A stretch of DNA of 64,000 nt from JALOLV01 sp046295175 (GTDB lineage: Bacteria; Bacteroidota; Bacteroidia; Cytophagales; Spirosomataceae), in the NCBI GenBank assembly GCA_046295175.1, contig JBKBNY010000016.1, positions 1 through 64,000 on the forward strand, read 5' to 3'. The position numbers and the translations under genes are program-made. The first letter of the stretch is position 1. Each line of letters begins with the position of its first letter. Of the stretch, positions 41,932 to 51,326 are shown piece by piece. The notes beneath the pieces were generated by a model. It ran no database searches. It was not told the DNA's origin and saw nothing but the letters and a program-made list of their open reading frames with translations.

Positions 41932-44445
41932 ATGAAAACATATTTTATAAAAATCGTTTTATTTGCCTTAACCTTAGTCGTTGAGGTTTCTTTTGGTCAG
42001 CAATTAAAAATCCCATTCCCAGTAGTTTTTCATGGTTCAAATCAGATTGTGGATACATTATATATTACCAATAGTGCTGGTAATGTGGGCAATTCTGGCT
42101 CATTGATTGATACATTCGCTTCTCGCCTCGATGAAAATTCTAATTGGCTTACGAATGAACAAATGGCAGACCGAAAGTTTACCACAACTCCAGTTGCCAA
42201 ACAACTTAGAGCCAAATCAGGGGAATCAACTACGATAACTTTCAGGTTCAAAATTAAAAGAGAAGGATTTCCTGAACCAAAAATTGGTTTACATATAAGC
42301 GAACAGCTTCCCTTTGAAAACTCTTACAACATCAGTGGGACAAAAGGTCAAGAAGACTTTACGTTTGTTAATTCATTACAAGAGATTGATTTCCAAAGCA
42401 CAGACTATAATCCTAACAATCAAATGCAGGAAATAGTGTATTCCGGTTCCGTTAATTTCCCCATGGGAAGGTTTAAAAGTTGGATAGTCCTTGGGTTTAC
42501 TGTTTGGAGAGACAATGGGTATAATACACTTTCTGTAGCTCAATACAATGTTGTTTTGCCTTTTGTCGTAGAAGGTCCTATGATTACACCTTCACAAGCA
42601 AATCCTGTAGCTATTAAAGGGTATATCAGAGAACCCGCCATTCCACAATTCATATTACATAATCCTCCGGGGGATATGAGTTCGGTAACTTTCCAGACAA
42701 ACCAAGAAGCCTGCCGCAGTATGAGTGAATCATTGACGACCGATGAATCAAACAACGGGAAGTTAGATGTTACTTTAGGAATTGCTGGCACAGCAGGCTT
42801 ATTTGTTTCCGTAAATTATGAATTTTCTGTAACGGCATCACTAAGTGGAGGTGGAGGCTCAACCCTTATGAAATCGAGCGGTAAACAAAATTGTGTATCT
42901 GTTTTAAATTCAATCTCAACCGTCCCAGGCAATGCCCGAGCCAATGAAGGCTCCATTTATATTGGCTATTCATCTGATATAGCCTATGGTATGTTTCCAA
43001 TTATTGCGATTAATACCACCCCCACAGTCTCAGTTGTAAGAGATTCGTCCGTTATTTTTGGATTAGTACCAGGTTCGGCAACTCCATTTTATTACACAAA
43101 AAGCGACATTTTGAATGATATTTCCCTCAACCGTGCCATTATGAATAACATGGTAAATACACCAAAGATGAGGCATCAAGCTCAAAGTCAGATAAAAATT
43201 TGGGAGCAAGTCTTGAAAAAGGATAGCACTAATATCAATGACCCCACTTCTCCTGTTATTGAAGCTCCATTTACATTGGGAAGTGGACAGTCACGTACAA
43301 CTTCTGTGACGCAATCTATCTCCACCACAGACACTTATGAGGTAAGTCATTTTTTAGAGTTGGGAGCAGGAGTAAGTTTCGTCGTAAAAGTTGGTGGTTC
43401 TGGGGTGGCAGGCGGATATGAATTCAAAACAAAAAAAACCAGAGGGGCATCTGTTTCTAATTCTAATAACAGTAGCACAACCATTGCCTATACTTTGCAA
43501 GATAATGATGCTGGTGATAGCTTTAGAATAAAAATTGTAAAAGATAAATCATACGGAACACCCATATTTTTAATAGATGAGGCTCTCACAAGAACCTCTT
43601 GCCCCTACGAAGGAGGCTACCAACGAGACCAACCACGTCTGGAAATTGTTGGAACGAGTCAGAATACAATAAATGTTCAGAATGTAACACTCGGAACCCC
43701 AGCCTCTTTTCAAGTGCGAGTCTGTAATAATAATACGACTGAAGCTCGTGATTATAGATTAGGTTTTGTAGCACAATCGAATAGTAGCGATTTATTGATT
43801 ACCGCAGCAGGAAGCACTGGCTCAGAATTTGGTGCATTCACTATTCCAGCAAATTCATGCCGAGTACAAAACTATGATGTGAATGTCTCACGCCGCTACC
43901 CTACCAGTGATGTAAATTTTCCAAATCTCGAATTTAGACTTTATACTGAATGTGAACCCGCTATCAAATCAAGTATTTTTGCCAATGTTGGTTATGCTGC
44001 TCCACCCCCAGCAACTGTAAGTGCCAATAATACTGCGGTTTGTGCAGGTTCGCCAGTTACTTTAACAGCAAGTTGTCCTTTCAACTATACAACCAATTGG
44101 TACACTTCTTTCACGGGCGGAATAGTAGTGGCAAGTGGAGGAACCGTGACAGTAAACCCAACCTCAAATACAGTTTATTTTGTAGGTTGCGAAAGTCTCA
44201 ATCACGTACCTGCAAGAGTTGCGAGCAAAATGGTTTTAGTCGGAACTCCTTCTACGGTTTTGAATTTAACCTCAAATTATACAACCGATTCATTCCAAAT
44301 AGCCAATACGACTATCACCGCTAATAATAAAATATTCTCACCTGCAAGTGTAACCTATAAGGCAGGTAACTCCCTGACATTTAACCCAGGTTTCGAGGCA
44401 AAAAGTGGCAGTAATTTCTCGGCGAGGATTGGTGGGTGTAATTGA
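41932..44445 (+). CDS. Large exported protein of unknown fold with Gly-Cys-Asn C-terminal module
   Basis: 837 residues with a signal peptide (to FGQQ, about 24). The main part (about 25-690) has no recognised family. It includes a long stretch of alternating Ser/Thr and hydrophobic residues (about 440-530: TTSVTQSIST, LELGAGVSFVVKVGGSG, SNNSSTTIAYTLQ) that could form a beta-hairpin like those of aerolysin-type pore formers, and a CARF-unlike NNTTEARDYRLGF segment. Residues about 690-770 are an Ig-like domain (TAVCAGSPVTLTASC). The tail (VTYKAGNSLTFNPGFEAKSG ... IGGCN) is homologous to that of the 38653 protein. Cell-surface location is likely; the function is unknown. Confidence 0.78.
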   Translation: MKTYFIKIVLFALTLVVEVSFGQQLKIPFPVVFHGSNQIVDTLYITNSAGNVGNSGSLIDTFASRLDENSNWLTNEQMADRKFTTTPVAKQLRAKSGESTTITFRFKIKREGFPEPKIGLHISEQLPFENSYNISGTKGQEDFTFVNSLQEIDFQSTDYNPNNQMQEIVYSGSVNFPMGRFKSWIVLGFTVWRDNGYNTLSVAQYNVVLPFVVEGPMITPSQANPVAIKGYIREPAIPQFILHNPPGDMSSVTFQTNQEACRSMSESLTTDESNNGKLDVTLGIAGTAGLFVSVNYEFSVTASLSGGGGSTLMKSSGKQNCVSVLNSISTVPGNARANEGSIYIGYSSDIAYGMFPIIAINTTPTVSVVRDSSVIFGLVPGSATPFYYTKSDILNDISLNRAIMNNMVNTPKMRHQAQSQIKIWEQVLKKDSTNINDPTSPVIEAPFTLGSGQSRTTSVTQSISTTDTYEVSHFLELGAGVSFVVKVGGSGVAGGYEFKTKKTRGASVSNSNNSSTTIAYTLQDNDAGDSFRIKIVKDKSYGTPIFLIDEALTRTSCPYEGGYQRDQPRLEIVGTSQNTINVQNVTLGTPASFQVRVCNNNTTEARDYRLGFVAQSNSSDLLITAAGSTGSEFGAFTIPANSCRVQNYDVNVSRRYPTSDVNFPNLEFRLYTECEPAIKSSIFANVGYAAPPPATVSANNTAVCAGSPVTLTASCPFNYTTNWYTSFTGGIVVASGGTVTVNPTSNTVYFVGCESLNHVPARVASKMVLVGTPSTVLNLTSNYTTDSFQIANTTITANNKIFSPASVTYKAGNSLTFNPGFEAKSGSNFSARIGGCN

Positions 44446-44554
44446 TTGATTACTTCGAATTGCGGAGCAAATTTAAACAAGCTCGGTTCAATATTCTTTG
44501 GTTAGAATCAAATTGAGATGGTAGAATAAAAATATCCTACCATCTTAACATTTG

Positions 44555-46675
44555 CTATAAATTAGCCTGAAAATTAACCAATTCATACAAAGATTCTATA
44601 CAGAGGCGATATGATTTATCATAAAGTTCGTGGACTTGATTATACATTTTCCAAAAATTACCTTCTTCAAAACCACTCGATAAATCAGCGACTGGCTCAT
44701 TGATTAAATAGTTTCGATAACCATTGAGCATTTCAACCTTATGAATTTTAAGTGGTAAAGCCAGAGTATCGCTCTTTGCCAATACCTTCTGAACTTTACT
44801 ATTTAATTCTTTCATGCCTTCATGTAGTATAGACATATCGTCTTCTTGCCAACGTTCTTTAGATTGCAATCGGTACAGCCATTCTCTTACATCGCCTACC
44901 AGTTCTCCATATCTATCACGCTCTCTCGATAAATTTTTATAGTCATCATATTTTTTGAGTAGCTCGGCTTCTTTATTCTCCTTTTGAGCCAATTTATAAT
45001 TATACGCAAACGCTTTCTTCTCAACTCCTTCAAACCACTGTTTTTGTGTCTCTATCTCTTTACTCAATTTTTGGGCAATATTTCCAGCCAACCCCTGCTC
45101 ATACTTTTCACCATCAAAATCAAAAGACTCGGTTTCGATGTGCCCGTCTCTGATTTGTTCGAGTGTTGCTAAATCGTTGATATTATTAAAGTATTGATTT
45201 ATTTTTCGAGTATTTTCTTCGTTATAAATCTCTTCAAAGGCTATCTCTTTGTCGTTATATTCTTTGATTACGGTATCGGTATTTATCTCAAAGAGGGTTC
45301 GATTACTGTAAAAATTACCATATTTTTCGGGTAATTGATACTGTGCATTATGTTCGTCAACATCTTGTAATACCTCTTCATCACTTAAAACACTATAAGA
45401 TTTTTCTTTTTCGACCACATCAACATAAAGCCTCGAAGTCATTTTCTTCTGCAATGCCTCGGTATTATCAAATAGTAGCCACGGTGAATCGGTCGATACT
45501 TGGGCTGATAAATTTACAGTTTTGATATTTGCTTCTCTTTCATCTTGGTCGGGGTGAGAGGCCCATTGATTACGATAAACAACTCTCGACGTTGGTACAA
45601 AATTGTTAAGGAACTCATCATTTACGATGGGTAATCCATGACTGACTTCTAATGAATTTTCATGACAGATTTTTTCGATAAAACTTCTTTGTAGCGAGTA
45701 AATATTCTCGGTCAATTTGTTTTCGCCAAGAGCCGAGTTGAGATAATTTAGCGTACGGTTATAAGCCATTGCTCCTACATCAACACGCCTCAGTGCCGAG
45801 ATAGACGCTTCGTTTCCAGCAGCACTGACTGCCATCAAATCAGCGTTATACTCCATTTCTCGCGAAAGCCCCATATATCGCTTGTTGATAAACTTATAAA
45901 GCTTGTCTAATACGCTTCGTACTATATTAACCAAAAACCGTGTTAACATCGAAAAAAGTGCAAAAATCGTTGCAAATCCCCATCCACTTTCACCAGTATT
46001 TGCCCAAGAATCGAGAGCTCTATCCCACCTATCTCTGGTATAAACCAAATTGTAAATTATCTGATTTACTGTATAGACATAGCTGCCGAGCTTCATACTT
46101 CGCTGCGAAAAATGCCCAAACTCATGAGCCATGATTGCTTTAAATTCACTGATATTGACTGAGTTTACCAGCCCTAATCCTATCTGAAGATTTTTACGAA
46201 TCGGAAAAAACATACTCCAGAAGCTTGAATTATAAAAAACCGAAGCATTGACATCTGGAATCAAGAATATCTTTTTGGGTTTGGGAGCTTTTACTTCGTC
46301 GGTGATTCGATGTATAAAATCAAATAGTTTAGGATGTTCTTGCTGTGTGATTTCGTATCGAAGTTCGTTTTCATCTCTTTTAACCATAAAGATAAATTTG
46401 ATGAGAAATAAAAAAAACATAACTCCAAAAGCCAAAATACCTAATGCCAAGGCAATGGTAATCCAATGGACTTTTAAGCCTACAATACCCACTGCCCCCA
46501 TCACGCACAACAATAACACTACACCACTGAGGCTGACTAACAATAAATACGAAACAACAAAAATGAGAATACTTGTAAAAACAGCTGAGACATTCTTCTT
46601 AAAACTTGGAGTCGGTTTTAGAAATGAATAATCATCAATTTGAGGACTTGGCGGATAATTGAAGTTGGATTTCAT
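44555..46675 (-). CDS. M48-family membrane metalloprotease
   Basis: 706 residues. Two membrane spans (about 32-62 and 70-98) precede the protease domain with the zinc motif H184-E-F-G-H188 (IMAHEFGHFSQRS) and a downstream acidic ligand region SREMEYNADLMAV. The C-terminal 350 residues are helical, with charged coiled-coil-like segments and no known domain. M48 proteins of the HtpX/Ste24 type degrade or process membrane proteins. The long C-terminal part is typical of Bacteroidota M48 proteins. It appears to be a single-gene unit. Confidence 0.88.
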   Translation of the reverse strand: MKSNFNYPPSPQIDDYSFLKPTPSFKKNVSAVFTSILIFVVSYLLLVSLSGVVLLLCVMGAVGIVGLKVHWITIALALGILAFGVMFFLFLIKFIFMVKRDENELRYEITQQEHPKLFDFIHRITDEVKAPKPKKIFLIPDVNASVFYNSSFWSMFFPIRKNLQIGLGLVNSVNISEFKAIMAHEFGHFSQRSMKLGSYVYTVNQIIYNLVYTRDRWDRALDSWANTGESGWGFATIFALFSMLTRFLVNIVRSVLDKLYKFINKRYMGLSREMEYNADLMAVSAAGNEASISALRRVDVGAMAYNRTLNYLNSALGENKLTENIYSLQRSFIEKICHENSLEVSHGLPIVNDEFLNNFVPTSRVVYRNQWASHPDQDEREANIKTVNLSAQVSTDSPWLLFDNTEALQKKMTSRLYVDVVEKEKSYSVLSDEEVLQDVDEHNAQYQLPEKYGNFYSNRTLFEINTDTVIKEYNDKEIAFEEIYNEENTRKINQYFNNINDLATLEQIRDGHIETESFDFDGEKYEQGLAGNIAQKLSKEIETQKQWFEGVEKKAFAYNYKLAQKENKEAELLKKYDDYKNLSRERDRYGELVGDVREWLYRLQSKERWQEDDMSILHEGMKELNSKVQKVLAKSDTLALPLKIHKVEMLNGYRNYLINEPVADLSSGFEEGNFWKMYNQVHELYDKSYRLCIESLYELVNFQANL

Positions 46676-46857
46676 AGTTGGATTGGTTTATGTGCAGTTA
46701 TAAAACAGGTAGTTTACTATCAAAATAAATACCAAAACTCGGATGCTTCTAAACAATTATTATTGGGTCATTATTTTCTATAAATACTTAAATATCAAGC
46801 TGATTAACGATTGAAAAGCTACTAAATTACAACCGATTTTACTCAAACAAATATACC

Positions 46858-47892
46858 TCACCCAATCACAGCGGCTTCGTTTAGCTTGATTGTTCCTTCT
46901 TTGGCATCAATTGTGGCTTCTACACCGAGCGGAACGGTAAATTTATCTTTGATATGCCCAATCATCGCACCCGAAAAAGCGGGGATTCGGAGGGGTTTTA
47001 TGTGGTCTTCGTAGAGGTCTTCTATCGTGAGCGAGCCGTAGTTTTTGTTGGGGTTGCAATCGGTGCATTTACCAAAAATAAAACCTTTGAGTTGGTTCAA
47101 AATACCCGCTATTTTGAGTTGAGTCAGCATTCTATCTACCCGATAAACGTCTTCGTTTACGTCTTCGACAAACAAAATTGCGTCTTTGAAATCGGGCAAA
47201 TACATAGACCCCATGATATGCGAAAGTACCGTCAGGTTGCCCCCAAGTAGTTTACCAGTTGCTTTGCCTTCATAAATCGTATTGATTCGGTCTTCGGTTT
47301 GTACCAGTCCATCGCTTTTTTTGTTCGGATTGCTCATTCGGGTTGATTCGCCCTCCATCAATACGCTTCTGAAATACTCCATCGTGAAAGAATTCCACGT
47401 CGAAGAACCCACCGGCCCATGAAACGTAACCATATTGGTTTGGCTATAAATACCTAATAACAAGGCTGTTACATCGCTGTAACCAATAAAAATCTTCGGA
47501 TTTTGCTTAATCGTTTCGTAGTCAATCAACGATAGCAATCTGGCCGAACCCCAACCGCCGTGCATCGCCATGATGGCATCTACATTTTTATCGGCAAACA
47601 TGGCGTTTATGTCTCTTGCTCGGTCTTCGTCTTTACCTGCCAAGTAGCCGTATCTGTCAAAAACGTGTTCGCCGACTTTTACCTTAAAACCCATCGCCTG
47701 CAAGCTCTCAATCGTTACTCGGACCTCTTCTTTGATGAATGCCGAATACGCAGGGCAGACTAATCCGATGGTATCGCCACGTTTGAGTGCTTTAGGTTTC
47801 AAAATTTTGGGAGAATCCTCCACAAAATTCATAGAACCGATACCATACGATGCCAACAACGAGGTTTTGAGGAAATTCCGACGATTAAACAT
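46858..47892 (-). CDS. LD-carboxypeptidase (S66 family) with twin-arginine-like signal
   Basis: 344 residues. The N-terminus MFNRRNFLKTSLLASYGIG carries a twin-arginine-type motif (NRRNFLK), suggesting export. The S66 fold is shown by GDTIGLVCPAYSAF, the nucleophile region MAMHGGWGSARLL and IGYSDVTALLLG. LD-carboxypeptidases remove the terminal D-Ala from murein tetrapeptides during recycling, normally in the cytoplasm, so an exported form would act on periplasmic murein (inference). Its start overlaps the preceding kinase gene by 8 bp. Confidence 0.9.
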   Translation of the reverse strand: MFNRRNFLKTSLLASYGIGSMNFVEDSPKILKPKALKRGDTIGLVCPAYSAFIKEEVRVTIESLQAMGFKVKVGEHVFDRYGYLAGKDEDRARDINAMFADKNVDAIMAMHGGWGSARLLSLIDYETIKQNPKIFIGYSDVTALLLGIYSQTNMVTFHGPVGSSTWNSFTMEYFRSVLMEGESTRMSNPNKKSDGLVQTEDRINTIYEGKATGKLLGGNLTVLSHIMGSMYLPDFKDAILFVEDVNEDVYRVDRMLTQLKIAGILNQLKGFIFGKCTDCNPNKNYGSLTIEDLYEDHIKPLRIPAFSGAMIGHIKDKFTVPLGVEATIDAKEGTIKLNEAAVIG

Positions 47893-48766
47893 ATTTATTC
47901 AAGATTTTTTCGACTGGTGCAAGATAGCTCAACCCAAATAGATTTACATGAACCATCAACGGATAAATATTATAAATCGGCACTCGCTCATCAAAGTTTG
48001 GTTGCAATGGCAAAGCCTCGTGATAAGCATGATAAAAACGAGAATCGAAGCCTCCAAACAAGGTCGTAAATGCCATTTCGGCTTCGCGGTTTCCAAAATA
48101 AACGGCTGGGTCGATAAAGCAGGGTTGTCCTTTTTCGTCATTCATCACATTGCCCGACCACAAATCGCCGTGCAAAAGCGAGGGCTTTTCAACTGGCAAT
48201 AAATCTGGGAGTTTTTTGTAGAATTTCTGAAATTTATCGTACATCTCCCACGAAATTAACTCATTGTAGAGAGCCAATCCTGCCTGAATATTCAATCTTT
48301 TTTCGATAAAAAACTGAATCCAATCTTCGTTTTGCTCATTGCTTTGTCGAAGCGAACCGATGTAATTATTGAATTTCAGTCCGTATTTATCGCTCGAAAC
48401 TTGGTGTAGTTTGGCCAATTTTTGCCCCAAACCTTCCCAATAAACCATACTCGGACGCGAAGGTGAAATATACTCTAAAACCAAATAATCACGTCCGTCA
48501 CGCCGCCCATAACCCATCACTTCTGGAATCCGCACTGTCTCAGACTCACGCAGCAACTCCAGCCCATTTACCTCGGCCTCAAACATTCCTTCGAGGTCTT
48601 TGGTGTTGTATTTAATGAAATAACTCCCCGCATCGCTATTGATTTGTACTGCCACGTTGATACTCCCACCTCCGAGCATACGATATTCTTTAATTTCAAT
48701 CTCTCGACCAAAAGTCTCAAAAAATACTCCGTCAAAAAATTGAAATTGGTCTTCGGCTGTTTCCAT
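47885..48766 (-). CDS. Fructosamine kinase family protein
   Basis: 293 residues. EYRMLGGGSINVAVQINSDAG, YFIKYNT, LVLEYISPS and the catalytic loop SLLHGDLWSGNVM with FIDPAVYFGNREAEMAF identify the fructosamine/ketosamine-3-kinase family (APH-like fold). These phosphorylate sugar adducts on protein amines, a step in deglycation. It is translationally coupled to the LD-carboxypeptidase (8-bp overlap). No known functional link exists between the two. Confidence 0.92.
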   Translation of the reverse strand: METAEDQFQFFDGVFFETFGREIEIKEYRMLGGGSINVAVQINSDAGSYFIKYNTKDLEGMFEAEVNGLELLRESETVRIPEVMGYGRRDGRDYLVLEYISPSRPSMVYWEGLGQKLAKLHQVSSDKYGLKFNNYIGSLRQSNEQNEDWIQFFIEKRLNIQAGLALYNELISWEMYDKFQKFYKKLPDLLPVEKPSLLHGDLWSGNVMNDEKGQPCFIDPAVYFGNREAEMAFTTLFGGFDSRFYHAYHEALPLQPNFDERVPIYNIYPLMVHVNLFGLSYLAPVEKILNKYV

Positions 48767-48938
48767 CTTTCTGCACGTTTTTTTGCAAAATAATTTTTTA
48801 TTCGATATTCTACAACAAAACTTATCTACTGGTTTTCAAAAAAACGCTCTAAACCAAAAATCCATCGTCTTATCAGATAATCATATCGGATTCGGGGTTC
48901 GTACTTTATCTTCGGGTCATCAAAAACACAAACCCCTT

Positions 48939-50093
48939 ATGAAAAAGCTATTTTTTACATTTTGGATTTTTTCGATTATAGCCAATGCACAAAAAGTGGG
49001 TGGCGGCTGCGACGGCTGCGAGATTATGTTTGTCGATATGCCAAAATCTATCAATGCCACCGACACAAGTGCGGGTTGGTATGAAAAAGGGCAGAAACTA
49101 TTGGTAACTGGAACCATTTTTCGACTTGACGGACGCACACCTGCCCCCAACGTGATTGTGTATTACTGGCACACCGACAACAAAGGGCTGTACTCGCCAC
49201 GCGAAGGCATGAACTACCAAGCAAAAAAGCATGGACACCTACGAGGCTGGGTAAAAACCGATAAAAATGGCAAATACAGCATCTACACGATTCGCCCGGC
49301 ATCGTATCCAAATAGCGATTTGCCTGCCCATATTCATCTTTCTATCAAAGAACCCGACCTCAAAGACGAATATTATGTGGATGAATTAAATTTTGATGAT
49401 GACAAATTCTTGATTCCACACCGCAAAAAATATCCTTTCGAGAATCGTGGCGGAAGCGGGATTTTGCGAGTTTTGAATAAGGGAAATCTTCAAATTGCCG
49501 AACACGATATTGTTTTAGGACTGAATATTCCGAATTACCCAAAGAAAAATCTCTCGACTACGCAGTCGGGCTTGAATATCGGCGAAGACCAGCCTTCGTT
49601 TATTCCGTTTCATGCTTACGGCCCCGACAAAGGCTCGCAGGCTTGTCCTGTCTGCAAATACGGGCGTTATCATGGCATTATCTATTTTGTGGGAAATAAT
49701 CCAAATTGGGGCGAAATCAGGCAATGGTTACGTTTTCTGGAGGATGAAAGCATCAAAAGGCAGAAATACCTCAAGGTTTATTTTGTTTATGGCAATGATA
49801 AAAATTACGATAAAGCCACTCGACAAAATGAGTTAGCAAAACTTGGTAAAGAGCTGAATCTGACCAAGACTGCTCTTACGTTTGTACCATCGTTTACCGA
49901 TAAAGCCACCGAAGCCAACCTAAACAAAATCAACCCCGAAGCCGAAAATACATTTGTTATCTACAAGCACCGAAGCATTGTGGATAAGTATGTGGATATT
50001 AAACCAAATGTTGAAAACTTCAAGTTAATCACCGCAGCATTAGACCGCACTCGTGGCAATTATTTTGATTTGCCCGAACCAGCTCATAATTAA
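48939..50093 (+). CDS. Secreted intradiol ring-cleavage dioxygenase-like protein fused to a thioredoxin-like domain
   Basis: 384 residues from the ATG at 48939, which starts a signal peptide (MKKLFFTFWIFSIIANA); the frame runs open upstream. Residues about 20-200 match intradiol dioxygenase-like proteins: TGTIFRLDGRTPAPNVIVYYWHTDNKG, a Tyr in ASYPNSD and the His pair PAHIHLSI, giving the usual Tyr2-His2 iron ligands. Residues about 225-384 look like a thioredoxin-fold domain with a CPVC motif (GSQACPVCKYGRYH) and VIYKHRSIVDKYVDI. The fusion and the export signal are unusual for a catechol-ring enzyme; the substrate is unknown. Confidence 0.8.
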   Translation: MKKLFFTFWIFSIIANAQKVGGGCDGCEIMFVDMPKSINATDTSAGWYEKGQKLLVTGTIFRLDGRTPAPNVIVYYWHTDNKGLYSPREGMNYQAKKHGHLRGWVKTDKNGKYSIYTIRPASYPNSDLPAHIHLSIKEPDLKDEYYVDELNFDDDKFLIPHRKKYPFENRGGSGILRVLNKGNLQIAEHDIVLGLNIPNYPKKNLSTTQSGLNIGEDQPSFIPFHAYGPDKGSQACPVCKYGRYHGIIYFVGNNPNWGEIRQWLRFLEDESIKRQKYLKVYFVYGNDKNYDKATRQNELAKLGKELNLTKTALTFVPSFTDKATEANLNKINPEAENTFVIYKHRSIVDKYVDIKPNVENFKLITAALDRTRGNYFDLPEPAHN

Positions 50094-50158
50094 CCATTTG
50101 ATTTACAAACATTTAAACCCTAATTTTATAGAAACACCGATTTTTATCGCGAAGAACC

Positions 50159-51316
50159 ATGAGTTTATCCAAAATCAAATACTGGCTGATACCGATTTTT
50201 TGGGTGATTGTCACGATTCTGATGACCGCCCAAGACTACATTGCCAGCCAGTTGCGAGATTACCCGTTTTATCTTGCCGAAAGCCTCATTTTTAAAATCA
50301 AATGGTTGGTTTATATCCCGATAACTTTTTTGGTTTTTGAGATTGGCAGACGTCTCCCCATCAAGCAGCCAAAACTTATTGCAAAACTATCTATACATCT
50401 TACCATCTCACTGATTATCAGCTTTTTGAGTTTATGTCTCATATCTGTAATCATGACTTATTTATGGCAAAAAACTGGCGATACCATACAGTACCACAAC
50501 GTACTAAAAAAGATGATTTCGACCGCTTTTTTGAATGAATTTGTCAATTATTGGTTGATTTTGGGAGTGTATAACGGAATCTTGATTTTTGAAGAATATC
50601 AACAAGCAAAGATTGATAAATCTAAACTCGAAAAACAACTTTCGGAGTCGAAACTAAATGCACTCAAAATGCAGTTGCAACCGCATTTTTTGTTTAATAC
50701 CCATCACAACATCATCGGACTAATGCAAAAAGGCGACACCGATAAAGCTACTCGAATGCTGATGAAACTAAGCGATTTGTTGCGACTGAGCCTCAAAGAA
50801 AACATCGGCGATTTGGTACCAATACGCAACGAAATCCAGTTACTGAATCTTTATTTTGAGATAATTAAAATCCGTTTTGAAGAAAGACTAAGCTATCAGT
50901 TTTTGATTGATAAAGATTTAGAAAATGCCCTTGTTCCGCCGATGCTCTTGCAGCCAATTGTAGAAAATGCTATCAAATACGGAATCGAACCTTACGCCAA
51001 AAAAGGCGAGATTGAGGTGAGGGTTATGTTAGTTGATTCACCTCATCCCTATCCCTTCTCCTTCGAGGAGAAGGGTACAAAAAAGCCCTCTCCTTCGAGG
51101 AGAGGGTTGGGTGAGGTAAACAATCTACTCAAATTATCTATCAAAGACAATGGTATTGATAATCAATCGTTTACAAATTTTAATTTTGGAATCGGGCTAT
51201 CGAATACCCAAAACCGATTAGAAACACTTTTTGACGAAGACGGACAGTTGAATATTATTTCTAACGAACCCCAAAGCGGAATCACGGTAGAGTTGATAAT
51301 GCCATTGATTAAATAA
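50159..51316 (+). CDS. LytS-like membrane histidine kinase with in-frame repeat insertion
   Basis: 385 residues. Four N-terminal membrane spans (about 8-28, 42-62, 77-105, 122-145) are followed by a His_kinase domain with QLQPHFLFNTHHNIIG (H176) and an ATPase domain with PPMLLQPIVENAIKYG and IKDNGID. Between the strand IEVRVML and the strand LLKLSIKDNG the protein has about 26 extra residues (about 295-320, SPHPYPFSFEEKG ... RRGLGEV) encoded by a 78-bp palindromic element (51040-51117). It pairs with the LytTR regulator that follows by 10 bp. Whether the ATPase remains active is not certain. Confidence 0.9.
   Translation: MSLSKIKYWLIPIFWVIVTILMTAQDYIASQLRDYPFYLAESLIFKIKWLVYIPITFLVFEIGRRLPIKQPKLIAKLSIHLTISLIISFLSLCLISVIMTYLWQKTGDTIQYHNVLKKMISTAFLNEFVNYWLILGVYNGILIFEEYQQAKIDKSKLEKQLSESKLNALKMQLQPHFLFNTHHNIIGLMQKGDTDKATRMLMKLSDLLRLSLKENIGDLVPIRNEIQLLNLYFEIIKIRFEERLSYQFLIDKDLENALVPPMLLQPIVENAIKYGIEPYAKKGEIEVRVMLVDSPHPYPFSFEEKGTKKPSPSRRGLGEVNNLLKLSIKDNGIDNQSFTNFNFGIGLSNTQNRLETLFDEDGQLNIISNEPQSGITVELIMPLIK
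51040..51117. repeat. 78-bp double-hairpin element inserted in frame in a kinase gene
   Basis: The outer ends ACCTCA and TGAGGT are inverted. Inside are hairpin 1, CCCTTCTCC/GGAGAAGGG (51053-51075), and hairpin 2, CCCTCTCC/GGAGAGGG (51086-51106), each with the loop TTCGA. The length of 78 bp is 26 codons. The copy at 12600 has the same AAAAAGCCCT start and GGGTTGGG end. Confidence 0.8.
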
Positions 51317-51326
51317 TTGATTGAAA

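Noticed and set aside
50159..51316. Kinase gene as a pseudogene disrupted by the inserted repeat
   Set aside because: The insertion is exactly 26 codons without stops, and H176 and DNGID are intact.
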